In this document: in pieces, positions 22,630-34,320 of the stretch
How positions within the stretch are numbered: the first letter of the stretch is position 1
Layout of the letters: every line of letters begins with the position of its first letter
DNA from: Dasypus novemcinctus
Lineage: Eukaryota; Chordata; Mammalia; Cingulata; Dasypodidae
Assembly: GCF_030445035.2 (NCBI RefSeq)
Contig: NC_092216.1
Coordinates: forward strand, 15,873,405-15,937,404
DNA length: 64,000 nt
Direction of reading: 5' to 3'
Notes under the pieces: model-generated
The model's input: only the letters and a program-made list of their open reading frames with translations
Told to the model about the DNA's origin: nothing
Databases searched by the model: none
Position numbers and translations under genes: made by a program

Positions 22630-23296
22630 TTTTTTTTTTTTTAATTTTTAAAAAAATTATTGAAATACATTGCTCATGCATAAACATACATAGATAATAA
22701 ATGTATAATAGTTGTGAACGTACAAAACAAACATATATAACATCAAACAATCATATATAACATCTCGCCCTACCACCAATAACTTGCATTGTTTTTAAAC
22801 ATTTTTAACTAATGATTAAAGAGCATTGTCAAAATATTACTACCTAACCAATCCAATTATTATCTTTATAACATTTATATATGAACGTACATAAACAGTT
22901 AAGTGCATAGTAAAAGTTGTGAACTTACAAAGCAAACATGCATCACATCATACAGGGGTCCCATACATCAACCCTCCACCAACACCTTGCATTGTCACGA
23001 GACGTTTGTTACAAGCTATGAAAGAATGTTGTCAAAATCTTACTATTAATCATAGTTCTTTCCTTACATTTTGTGTTTTTCCCAAACCCACCCTATTATT
23101 ACTTTTTAAATATATTTTTTAATAACAGAAGTTGTAAACCTATAAAACAACCATGCACGTGTGCAGGATTCCCAAAAAAACACCCCTCCATCTACACAAC
23201 ATGCTGTGGTGCATCACTTGCTACAGATAGAATAATGTCCTCTTATTAATGCCATGTCCATAATGTACATTTGGCTCACATTTTCCATACAGCCAA
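22630..23296 (-). mobile_element. 5'-truncated L1 3' end, third UTR type
   Basis: About 0.67 kb starting with a T-run (complement of the A-tail) and flanked by TTGGGAGG duplications. It contains the block CACCAACACCTTGCATTG also seen at 2110-2140. It also carries an internal near-repeat of its own opening (22680-22730 and 22880-22930). Confidence 0.7.
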
Positions 23297-23455
23297 TTGG
23301 GAGGCTTTTGATAGCTGATTCTATCTCACTGCTTGTGACTGATCTGTTGAGCTCATCAATTTCTTCTTTGGTCAGTATAGGCTGCTTGTTTGTTTCGAGG
23401 AATTTCTCCATTTCCTCTACCTTATCCATCCTTTTGGCATATAATTTTTCAAAAT
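23297..23455 (-). mobile_element. L1 copy C, RT N-terminal region (part 3)
   Basis: Continues copy C after the inserted 3' end. The frame 23429-23214 has EKFLETNKQPILTKEEIDELN and then SEIESAIKSLP, which are conserved just before the RT palm of L1 ORF2. Confidence 0.8.
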
Positions 23456-24139
23456 AAGCTCTTTTCTCCCTGACCCTTCCCTTTAAAGGGTAAAATATTA
23501 CTATTTAGAATGGAAAGAAGTATTGTGATCTAACATAAGCAAGCTTAAAGGGGGCGGGGGGGGAACACCCTGATGAAAATATTGGGGAAAAACTTGTACC
23601 TGATTTTCTTCAGTTCATCCTTCCTGTCTGTGTTATGTTGGTAGAGATGGTTAGGTCATTCTTTAATTACTTACTTGTAACCCCCTTTTGTATCTGAAGT
23701 ACCTCTAATTTACTTAATATTCATTGTTTCAAGCTCTGCCATAACATGGAGTACCTGTTAGTTTTTAGCATTTATGTGTTTCAGGAGTGTACACTCACTG
23801 TTTAGTATGTTTTATTTGCAGTAAGCTGATCTCCAAAGATTTCCTTTTGAAAATTCCCTCCTCTTTAATTTTTACTATCATTACTGTTTTTTACTGAATA
23901 TTAAGTGTTCTTTGACAATTTTGGTGCTTTTATGTTTGGGGGGACAAAAATAAATTGAATCTGTCATTACATCAGAAAGTTTGTTTAAAACTCATGGATC
24001 AGATGTGACTTATGAGCATTTTTCCCTAGATATCAAACTGATAGGATTGCCATTTTTATATGTCATTGAAGATCTGCTTGTTTGTTAATAACCTCTTGCT
24101 CACTTGGAAAAATATACCAGTGAACAACAACAACAAAAA
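23456..24139. other. Unidentified 0.68-kb insertion in L1 copy C
   Basis: L1 similarity stops near 23455 and resumes near 24140 in the expected place, so this block was inserted. It has no long open frame. It contains AATAAATTGAATC (23950-23962) and ends in an (ACA)n/A-rich stretch (24124-24140). It could be the 3' UTR of a processed transcript in plus orientation, but I do not recognise the gene. Confidence 0.5.
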
Positions 24140-25790
24140 GTACACCCTTACAATACTCCCTATTTCTGTGGGGACATTGGTGATATATCCTTCCTCATTT
24201 CTTATTTTGTGTATGCACATCTTCTCTCTTTTTTCATTTTGGCAGCCTAGCTTGGGGGGGGTGTTGTCAAATTTTTTTTGATCTTCTCGAAGAACCCCGC
24301 TTTTGGTATTATTTCTTCTGTTGCTGTATTATTTTCAATTTTATTTAGTTCTCTAATCTTCATTATTTCCTTCTTTCTGCTTCCATTGGTGTTAGTGTGT
24401 TGTTGCTTTTCTGATTCCTCTGGTGTGAAGTTAGGTCTTTGATTTTAGCTCTTTCTTCTTTTATGATATACGCATTTATGAATTTCCCTGTCAGTACCAT
24501 TTTGTTGCATCCCATAGGTTTTGATATGTTGTGTTGTAATTTTCATTTGTTTTAAGGTATTTACTGATTTCTTTTGTGATTTCTTCCTCAACCCATTGTT
24601 TGTCTAAGGCTGTGTTGTTTAACTTCCATGTACTTGTACCTAATCTACTTCTCTGGCCTTTACTGATTTCCATAATGATCAGAAAAACTATTTTGTATTA
24701 TCTTCATCTTTCAGAATCCATTGAGAGTTGTTCTGTGACCTAGCATGTAGTATATCTTGGAGTGTTCTTTGTGCACTCGAGGAGATGTATATCCCGTTGT
24801 ATTTGGGCGTAGTGGCTCTGTATTTGTCTATTAGGTCCAGATTCTCTATTCTGTAATTCAGAGCCTTTGTTTCTTTATTAATTTTCACTTGAGATGTTCT
24901 GTCTAATGGTGATGATGGTGTATTAAAGTGTCCCCCACTATAATTGCAGAGGCATCTGTTTCTCCACTTACTTTTTCCAGTATTTGCCTCATTTATTTCA
25001 AGGTACCCTGGTAAGGCACTTAAATGTTTATGGTTGTCCTTCCTTCTTGAAAGATTACCCCTTTTATTAATATGTAGTGTCCCTCTTAGTCTCCTACAGT
25101 AGTTTTGATTAAAGTCTATTTTGGATGAAAGTAGTATAGCTGCTCCTGCCCATTTTTGGTTATTGTTTGCTTATAAAAGTGTTTTCCAGCCATTCACTTC
25201 CAGCCTTCTTGAATCCTTGGGTCTAAGGTGGATTTCTTGTAAACAGTGGCATGTACATGGATCTTATTCCTTATCCATTCGTCCAGTCTTTGTCTCTTGA
25301 CTGATAAGTTTAGCCCATTAACATGAAATGTTATTATTGGCATTACTTACAATTTGCCATATTTTCTTTGGGTTTATGTGTGCCATATATTGTTTTTATT
25401 ACTCTATTTGTCTTTTAGTTCTTCTTACACTCCTCTAACTCTCTTTTTCCTGTTTCTTCTGTGAACATGCAGAACACTGGTTGGTAATTCTTGAAGTGCA
25501 GGTTTCATACTACATACTCTCTTAGATTCTGTTTGTCTCTGAATATTTTGAACTCTCCTTCAGTTTTGAATGCCAGTTTTGAATTATTGGCTGGAAGTTT
25601 TTATTTTAGCACCTTAAGTATGTCATACCGCTGCCTTCTTGCTTCCATTGTTTCTAATGAGAAATCAACACTTAATAATCATATCGAATTTCCCTTATAT
25701 GTGATTTTTCCCTTCTCACTTGCTGATTTCAATGGGTGTTTCATATACACCATTTATTCAGGTGAGGAGGTTTTCTTCTAGTCTTATCTT
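24140..25790 (-). mobile_element. L1 copy C, endonuclease to inter-ORF region (part 4)
   Basis: The frame 24673-24491 has TSTWKLNNTALDKQWV and TTYQNLWD, the end of the endonuclease domain. Near 24905-24960 is the complement of the GDFNTP-type catalytic region. Positions 25440-25780 are the ORF2-ORF1 junction. The copy ends near 25790 and is 5' truncated. Confidence 0.75.
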
Positions 25791-25794
25791 GTGA

Positions 25795-26555
25795 TGGGTT
25801 TTTATTAAAGAAGGATGCTGTGTTTTGTCAGGTGCTTTTTCTACGTCCGTAGAGATGACTTTTTTTTTCTTTCTGTCAATGTGGTATATTACATTGATTT
25901 TCATATTTTGAATCATCCTTGCATATCAGGGATGTAACCCACTTGGTCATGATGTATAATTCATTTGGTGTGTTGTTGAATATGACTAGCAGGTATTTTG
26001 TTCATGAAATTAAGCATCCAGGTTCAGTAAAGAGATTGGTTTATGGCTTTTCTTGTGTGTGTGGCATCTTTCTTTGGCTTTGGTATTGGAGTGATGCTTA
26101 CGTCATAGAATCAGTCAGACAAGGTTCCCTCCACTTGTAACTTTTTGGAAGAATTTAAGTAGGCTTGGTGTTAGTTCTTTTTGGATTCATTGGTAGAAGT
26201 CATCTGTGAAGGTACCTGGTCCTGGGCTTTACATAGTTGGGAGGTTTTTGATGATCAGCTCAATCTCATTATTTATGGTTGGTCTGCCAATGTAGGGTGA
26301 TTGGGTGCTTCTAGAAATATGTCCATTTCATTTCAGTCATCAGTCTCAATGGCCAATTATTTTTCGACATGTCCTTTTATGATTGATGCCCTTTATTATT
26401 TGGAACCATTGGTGAAATCCCCTCCTCTGCTTTTCATTTTATGTATTTGGCATCTTCTCTCTCCTTTTTCTTTGTTCAGTTAGCTAAGGGTTTGTCAATT
26501 TTATTAATCTTCTCAAAGATCTACCTTTTGGTTTTATTAATTTTTCTTGTGTTTT
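25795..26555 (-). mobile_element. L1 copy D, antisense RT region
   Basis: A second reverse-transcriptase block that repeats the order already passed in copy C, so it is a separate element. It resumes after three SINEs at 27204. Confidence 0.75.
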
Positions 26556-26640
26556 TTGTTTTTGATTTTGAAGGGCGGATCCAGAGGTTGAACACAAGAC
26601 TTCATGTTCAACGACTGAGCCTCATTGGCTGACCTGAGAT
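26556..26640 (-). mobile_element. Short DAS-type SINE fragment
   Basis: Contains GAGGTTGAACACAAGAC (a decayed B-box complement) and GACTGAGCC, the A-box side. The tail complement is T-rich at 26556. Confidence 0.6.
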
Positions 26641-26654
26641 GCTTTGTGGTGTTG

Positions 26655-26770
26655 TTGTATGCTTGTTTTTATATTTTGTTTTCTTTTTAGGAGGCCCTGG
26701 GAACTCAACGTGGGACCTCCCTTATGGGTTACAAGCACTCAAATGCTTGAGCCACACCTACTCCCCTCTC
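26655..26770 (-). mobile_element. Short DAS-type SINE, antisense
   Basis: A T-rich start, then AGGAGGCCCTGGGAACTCAA, GGGACCTCCC and GCTTGAGCCACACCTACTCCC. This is the monomeric tRNA-like SINE unit also seen in 54420-54513. Confidence 0.75.
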
Positions 26771-26784
26771 GTTTTTAAAATTTC

Positions 26785-27203
26785 TTTTTTTTTTAAGATT
26801 TATTTATTTAATCTTTTAAGATTTATTTCTCTCCCCTTCCCCCCCGCCCCGGTTGTCTGTTCTCTGTGTCTATATGTTGCGTCTTCTTTGTCTGCTTCCG
26901 TTGTTGTCAGCAGCATGGGAATCTGTTCCCTTTTGTTGTGTCATCTTGTGTCAGGTCTCCGTGTGTGCAGCACCGTTCCTGGGCAGGCTGCACTTTCTTT
27001 CATGCTGGGTGGCTCTCCTTACGGGGCGCACTCCTTGTGCGTGGGGCTCCCCTACGCGGGGGACACCCCTGCATGGCACGACACTCCTTGCACGCATCAG
27101 CACTGCACACACACCACATGGGTCAAGGAGGCCCGGGGTTTGAACCGCAGACCTCCCATGTGGTAGACGGATGCCCTAACCACTGGGCCACATCAGCCAC
27201 CTG
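26785..27203 (-). mobile_element. DAS-SINE, long form, antisense
   Basis: 419 bp with 7-bp flanks AAATTTC (26778-26784 and 27204-27210). It has all the long-form blocks: an AGATTTATTT tail, a C-rich run, GGTTGTCTGTTCTCTGTGTC, the GC-rich core and the tRNA-like head ending ACCACTGGGCCAC. Confidence 0.9.
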
Positions 27204-27414
27204 AAATTTCAATTTAATTTAGCTCTGCTCTAATCTTTGTCATTTATTTCTTTCTGCTGGTTTCAGGATTAGTTGGTTTCTTTTTCTTTTTCAAGTTGCT
27301 CCCGGTAAGCCATTAGGTCTTTGATTTTAGCTCTTGCTTCTCTTTTAATATAGACTTTCATGGCTATTCATTTCCCCTTCAGTGCTGCTTTAGTGCATCC
27401 GATTGGTTGTTTTA
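27204..27414 (-). mobile_element. L1 copy D, continuation
   Basis: RT-endonuclease linker region, matching the L1 that was interrupted by the SINE cluster. Confidence 0.7.
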
Positions 27415-29730
27415 TTTTTTTTATTTTTCTGATACATATTAATAAAGCATAATTCCACCCAAAGAGTTCAATCAGTGTTATTCAGTGTAATTACATGTTT
27501 ATGCATTTCATTAGCCCAGCCAATCCCAGAGCACCTTCATTATTGCAATAATAATAATAATGGGAACAAAACTCATCACTCTCCATCTCTCTATTCCTTG
27601 CTTGATATCCATAGCTGCTGTTCTTCTGCCTTCTCTGTAGTATATTTGCATTTATATCTTGTAAAAAGTCATATATTTGCAATATTACCGATATTCCTGC
27701 TTTACATTAGGTTTTATGCCTTATTCAGTTCCATGTTACAGTTTCTAGCTTTCCTTCTAGGACTATACAAGACCTTAGACTCTACTTTTCCAAACATTCT
27801 CCTACCCACACAATTGCACTGCTAGTTACAAACACCATGTTGCGCTTTAATCATTTCTATTCATTTCCAAAGATTTATGAACAACCTTTTTAACAAACCT
27901 GCATAGATTAACCCACCGCTTTCCATTCTCTGCCCTCCCTCTATTTTCTGGTCCTGTATTGTAATTAGTAATTCCATGAATTTATACAGTATATTTAATT
28001 CATAATAGTGCAATCATAAGGTATTTGTCCTATAGTGTCTGACTTGTTTCATTCAACATAATGTCTTCCAGCTTCATCCGTGTTGTCACATGCTTCACTA
28101 TTTAATTTCTTCTTACCACTGCATAATATTACATCATGTGTACACACCACAGTTTGCTGGTACATTCGTCAGTTGATGGATACCTGGATTGTTTCCATCA
28201 TTTGGCAGTCATGAATAATGTAGCTTTCAACTACATCAACTACATTCAACATCAGTATGCAGATGTCTTTTTGTATCTCTGCTCTCAGTTCTTCTGGGTA
28301 TATACCTGGTAATGGTTTTGTGGGTCACATGGCAAGTCTATCTTCAACTTCCTTAGGAACTGCCAAACAGTCCCCCATGGTGGCTATACCTCTACATTCC
28401 CAGTTAACATTGATTAAGCATTCCTAACTCTCCACATTCTCTCCAATATTTACTGTTTGCTGACTTTCAATAGCGGCCAGCCTAGTAGGTGTGAAATGAT
28501 ATCTTATTGTAGTTTTTTTTTTGAGGATTTATTTTATTTATTTCTCTCCCCTCCGCCCCCCCCACCACAGTTGCGTGTTCTCTGTGTCCATTTGCTGCAT
28601 GTTCTTCTTTTTGTCTTCTTCTGTTGCTGTCAGTGACATAGGAATCTGTGTGCTGCATCAGCTCTCCGTGTGTGCGGTGCCATTCCTGGGCAGGCTGCAC
28701 TTTCTTTTGCGCTGGGCAGCTCTCCTTACAGGGCGCACTCCTTGCACGTGGGGCTCCCCTGTGCGGGGGACACCCCTGCGTGGCAGGGCACTCCTTGCGC
28801 GCATCAGCACTGCACATGGGCCAGCTCCACACAGGTCAGGGAGGCCCAGGGTTTGAACCGCAGACCTCCCATGTGGTAGACGGATGCCCTGTATACGTGG
28901 CCAAGTCCGCTTCCCTCATTGTAGTTTTGATCTGCATTTCCTTATTTGCTAGTGATGTTGAATGTTTTTTCATGTTTCTTTGCCAGTGTGTTCTTCTTTG
29001 GAAAATTGTCTTTTCACGTCTATTGCCCATTTTTTATTCAGGCAGTTTTGTCATTTTATTGTTGAATTGTATGATCTCTTTGTGTATCGTAGATATTAAA
29101 TGCTTATTGGGTATGTGATTGCCATTCTTCCATTGACTTGGCTCTCTTTTCAAGGTTTTCACAAAGTCCTTTGTTGTGCAGTAATGCTTCATTAATCTAT
29201 TTTTTGTTGTTGTTGTTGCTCATGGTTTAGGTGTAAGGTTTAAGGACCTACCACCTACTGTAAGATCTTGAAGATGTTTTTGTACACTTTCTTCTAGGAC
29301 TTTTATGGTTCTCACATTTATATTTAGGTCCTTCTTCCATTTTGAATTAGTTTTTGTGTAAGGTTTGAGATTGGGACCTTCTTTCTTTCTTTTGGATATA
29401 GCTATCTAGTCCACCACCACCGTTTGTTGTATAGACTCTTCTGGCCCACCTGGGAGGGCTTGAATGCCTTGTCAAAAATCCCTTGACTGTAGATGTGAGG
29501 GCCTACTATTTCTTAGTTCTCAATATGTTTCCATGGATCAACTGTCTGTCTTTATGCTAGTAACATGCTTTTTTTTTTCTTTTTTTCCCACTGTAGCTAG
29601 GTAATATGTTTTAAAGTCCAGAAGAACATTGTTCTTCTTTTTTAACATATTTTGCCTATTGGAGGACCCTTACCCTTCCAAATAAATTTGATAACTGGGT
29701 TTGCCACTTATGCAAAAAGAATGTTCAAAT
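27415..29730 (-). mobile_element. L1 copy E, short 3' UTR and ORF2 C-terminus
   Basis: Starts with a T-rich tail complement and GATACATATTAATA. It has about 0.64 kb of short-type 3' UTR, then ORF2 C-terminal sequence from about 28060 to 29730, interrupted by a DAS-SINE at 28517-28917. It is 5' truncated. Confidence 0.8.
28517..28917 (-). mobile_element. DAS-SINE, long form, antisense
   Basis: 401 bp, flanked by the perfect 11-bp duplication ATTGTAGTTTT (28506-28516 and 28918-28928). The tRNA-like head has the complement of GGTTCAAACCC, a near-ideal RNA polymerase III B-box. Confidence 0.92.
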
Positions 29731-29965
29731 TTTTTTAGCACATCAATTTCATTGATACATATTAATAAAACATACAATTCATTCCAAGTGTATAATCAGT
29801 GGTATTTTTTATAATCACCAAGTTGTTTATTCTGTATTTCAGTCTTTATTAGAGTATTTTCATTATTTCAATTGCAATAATAAAAACAGACAAACAGATA
29901 ACAAAATTGCTCACCCATCAGTTTTTCTATGTTTCTCCTGCTGTAAGTACTTGCTGTTTCTGGCT
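29731..29965 (-). mobile_element. L1 short-type 3' UTR fragment
   Basis: Restarts with GATACATATTAATA and follows the short UTR type for about 230 bp before the next element begins. Confidence 0.65.
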
Positions 29966-29974
29966 ATTTTTTTA

Positions 29975-32900
29975 AAATATAGTTTTGCTTTGTTTTGTTT
30001 TTAAAGATGCTTAGGTTATGTAAGTGTTAACATAAAAAAATATAGGGGATTCCCATATGCCCCACTCCCAACTCCTCCCACATTTTCCTACATTAGCAGC
30101 GTCCTTCTTTAGTGTTGTTTGTTTGTTAAATTGGTAAACACATTTTGGAGCATTGCCACTAAGTATGGATTATACTTTACATTATAATTTAAACTCTCTC
30201 ACGCCCAATATTGTAAGTTATGAGAAGATATATAATGCCTTGTATCTGTCATTGCAGTGTCATTCAGAACAATGCCCAAGTCCTGAAAATGTCCCCATAT
30301 TACACCTGTTTCTCCCTCTTCCTCCCCTCAGAACCTCCAGTGGTCACTGCCTCCATGTTGTGATAGAAGTTATTCCAATAAGAATCACAGTATATCTATA
30401 GTAGAATACCAGTAAATCTACTCTTGTCCATCATTCATTTCCCAAACTTGAGGATTGTGGGATGGTGAATGTCCACTCCACCTCTAATCGAGAGGGTGCT
30501 TAGATCCCATATGGCAGGTGGATGGCACTATCTTGCAGTTCTAGCCTCTTTCTGTTCCTTGGGATGGTCGTTGCCCATTATTGTCTTTTTCTTTAGTTGT
30601 CCTGGATGAGTCCAGTAAACTGGAAAGTAGGTCTTGCAACTGTTGCAGTTCAGGGCCCAACTGGTACATGGACAGCCCAGAGATTTAAGTCTCTTGGATG
30701 TATATCTATCAAATCTAGCTGTAACTATGGGTTCAGATAGAAGGGGCAGAAGAATTATGTTTAGGGAAACCACAACTGAGTCCAACTTTGTCACCTGGAG
30801 GGCATAAATTCCGAAGTAGGACTCACTGCAAGGGCACCAAAATCCTGAGTTCTCTGCCTTGCCTGTAGTGTCTGGTGTCTCCAGGGCCCTAAGAAGCTAG
30901 GCTACTTAATGCAGTATTTTCTGTGGCAGTCAATGGGATCCTCCTGAGACATGCATAAGGATAACCTCTGGAATAGCCTCCCAGCTAACTTTGAAGTCTC
31001 TCAGCCATATAAACTCATTTGTCTTTACCCTTTCCCTCTTTTGGTCAACGTCTTTATCCAGTTGCATTGCTAGTTGGTGCTTAGTAGTAATCCCTCAGTG
31101 CCGGGGAGGCTCATCCCAGGAGTCATTTCCCATGCTGGGGGAAGGTAATGCAATTATATGCTTGTTTTGGTTTAGAGAAAATCTGCACTCAAGTAACAAG
31201 GAGGCTCTCTGTAGGTAACTCTTTGTCACCTTTTAATAATAGACTAAACTTCAATTGATTGAAAGTTCATAAGTATATTCATCAATATCAAACGCCCTTC
31301 AAGAGTCCTTCCTCCTTTACTATTCACTGCCTCTGTCCTCGGGGGATTTCTGCTATCCCATTAGAGAATGTGGCAGAGCTCTCCAGGATGGGAATCCGCT
31401 GTTCTTTCAGTTATAGCGTGAATTTCCACCCACCATGAAAATGCCCCATGAACACTTGAACACATTTATATGTCTTATAGGAATGCCCCAGGTGAACTTC
31501 CTCCCATGTATCCCCCATCACTGACACCCCACACCAGTGGTCCTCCCCTGCCACAGTTGTAACCCTTCTGTGATCCAAAATTTCTTCAAAATTAAAGTCA
31601 GCAAAATAAGTGAATACAGTTAATAAGAAAATGAAATAATAAGGATAGTTTTTAAAATAACAAAATATAAAATTTTAGAAAATACTTGGAATAAAAGTCA
31701 TTATAAATATAAAATCTTAAAAGTTTTGACATTGTGTTTCATCACTGTAAAATTTGTCATCTTGTGCATACCGTGATATTTTCTCCTGTTTGCTCCCTCA
31801 GTGTCTTATTTTTTCATTTTGTCTTCAAAGAAGCTTTAAGTTAGAGAAAAGTCATGTACAGAATATAGGGAATTCTTATGTACCCACTATGCTCTCCCTT
31901 TCCTCTTTCCCCTATTAATAACATTTTACAAGTGATGGTACATTTGTTACAATAGATATATACATATTTAAAGGTTTCTACTAGCCAAAGTCAATGACTT
32001 ACATTATGGTTTACGTTCTGGATCATATACTTTTATAAATTTTAGTGAAATTTAACATGGCCTGTATCCTTCATAGTAAGATCATGTAGAACAATTCATT
32101 TCCCCAAAATGCCTCATGTTCCATCTATTCTGCTTTTCTATCCCCGTCCCCTTGGGACCCATGGCAACCAACCAAAGTACACTCTTGAGGAACAAGTAGT
32201 CGTTCTTCTGACAACATTGAGGGCTTGATTTATTGGTTGTCCCAACCAATTATGCATTGCCTCCAGTCTCAAAACACTTCCCCCTATCAATTTGAGAACA
32301 CAGCAGGATTCCCTAGAATGGGATTCCAACAACTTCCTGCTCATTATGTGGGTCTGCAAATGCGCTCCCTCCCATATGACCCCTACATACCACACCCTCA
32401 ACCAGTAACCCTCCCCTGCCATATTTGCCAAAGGAACAGTCCCAACTTTGTAGTTTCTTTTTTTTTTTTTTTTTTTTAAGATCTATTTATTTATTTCTCT
32501 CCCCTCTCACCCCGGTTATCTGTTCTCTGTGTCTATTTGCTGCATCTTCTTTGTCTGCTTCTGTTGTCGTCAGCGGCACGGGAATCTGTGTGTTTCTTTG
32601 CATTTCGTCATCTTGTTGTGTCAGCTCTCCACGTGTGCGGCACCATTCCGGGGCAGGCTGCACTTCCTTTTGCGCTGGGCGGCTCTCCTTATGGGGTGCA
32701 TTCCTTGCACGTGGGGCTCCTCTACGCAGCAGACACCACCTGTGTGGCTCGGCACTCCTCGCGTGCATCAGCACGGTGCGTGGGCCAGCTCCACACGGGT
32801 CAAGGAGGCCCAGGGTTTGAACCGCAGACCTCCCATGTGGATGACAGATGCCCTAACCACTTGGCCAAGTCTGCCACCCCAACTTTGTAGTTTCAACCAC

Positions 32901-34320
32901 ATAACCACACATCGCCAGTGTTCACCTGGTTCCTCACCCATCCTTTCCCCCAGTTCACAGACAGTATATGTCACCCTCCCCACACTCCCTCCCTCACAAA
33001 CCAGTACCACCCAACTGATCAGTATAACTGTACCACTCATGTGTCATCTTGTCAATGATTCTACCAATATGGGCTTTGGCTCAGAACACTGTTCTCTCCT
33101 TCTGTCTCCTTCAAACCTGTATTCCAGACTCTAGCTCTGTGAGTATGCTCAATTTGTTTGATCCATATCAGTGAGGTCATGTAATATTTGTCCTTCAGTG
33201 CCTAACTTGCTTCACTCAACATAAGGTCTTCAAGATTCATCCATGCTAATACCATGTGTTAGTACAGCATTCCTTTTTACAGCTGAGCAAAATACTCTGT
33301 TGCATGTACATACCACAATTTGTTTATCCATTCATCTGTTGATAGATTTTTGGGTTGTTTCCCACTTTTAGCAACAGTGAGTAATGCTGCTACATATATT
33401 GGTGTGCATATATCTGTTCACGTCCGTGTCTGCATTTTTGGTGGGCATATGCCCAGCAGTGGAATTGCTGGACCTTATGGCAGTTCTATCCTTAGCTTCC
33501 TGAAAAATGGCCAAACTGTCCTACACAGTGGCTACAATACCATATATTCCCACCACCAGAGGATAACGGTTCCCGTTTCTCCACATCTTCTCCAGCATTG
33601 GTAGTCTTCTGCCAGTCAGCTGCCAGTCTGCTGGGTTTAAGATATCTGATTGTAGTTTTTCCTCTGCATTTCCCTAGTAGCTAGTGATGCTGAATGTTTT
33701 TCTTGTGCCTTTTAGCCACTTGTATTTCTTCTTTGGAGAAGAGTATTGCAATCACTTGCTCATATTTTAAATGGGTTGCTTGTCTTGTTATATACGAGGT
33801 GCATGATTCCATTATATATGCTGTATATTAGATCCCTATCAAATATATTTTAACAGACGTTTTCTCCCATTGAATAGGCTGGCTTTTCACTTTCTTGACA
33901 AACTCCTTTGAGGTGCAAACCGTTTTAATTTTGAGGAGCTCCCATTTATCTATTTTTTCTTCCACTTCTTGTGCTTTGGGTGTGAAGGTATGAAATCATT
34001 TCCTATTATAAGTCCCTGTAGATGGTTCCCTACATCACCTTCGAAAGTCTCTTCTCTTATATTTAGATCTTTGATCACACTTGAGTTGATTTTTCTATAA
34101 GCTATGAGATGGTATTCCTTTCTCATTTTCTTGGATATAAATATCCAGTTCTCCAACACCATTTGTCGAAGAGACCATTAACTCCAAGTGGAATGGGATT
34201 GGTGACCTTGTCAAATATTAAATGTGAGGATCTATATCAGAAGCCTCAATTCGGATCCACTCTTCAGTATGTTTATCCTTGTGCCTGTACCATGCACTTT
34301 TGATCACTGTGGCTCTGGAG
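29975..34320 (-). mobile_element. L1 copy G, long 3' UTR and ORF2 C-terminus
   Basis: A long-type 3' UTR runs from the tail complement (about 29985) to about 33060. Without the DAS-SINE at 32458-32877 that is about 2.7 kb. The ORF2 C-terminal region follows without a break (33060-34320), which shows that the long block belongs to the L1. The element is interrupted at 34321 by another L1 and continues at 37091. Confidence 0.8.
32458..32877 (-). mobile_element. DAS-SINE, long form, antisense
   Basis: 420 bp with the perfect 17-bp duplication CCCAACTTTGTAGTTTC (32441-32457 and 32878-32894). It starts with an 18-base T-run. The tRNA-like head is intact. It lies within the 3' UTR of L1 copy G. 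Confidence 0.93.

Noticed and set aside
26639..27166. 175-residue open frame
   Set aside because: It spans two adjacent SINEs; the Cys-rich look comes from the SINE sequence.
28840..28917. tRNA-like sequence with A- and B-box as a tRNA gene
   Set aside because: It is the head of a DAS-SINE with target duplications and no intact cloverleaf; the same holds for 19790, 27125 and 32805.
32529..33134. 201-residue open frame, the longest in the window
   Set aside because: Most of it is the GC-rich body of a DAS-SINE read on the wrong strand and then L1 3' UTR. The same peptide-like pattern recurs in the other DAS copies.
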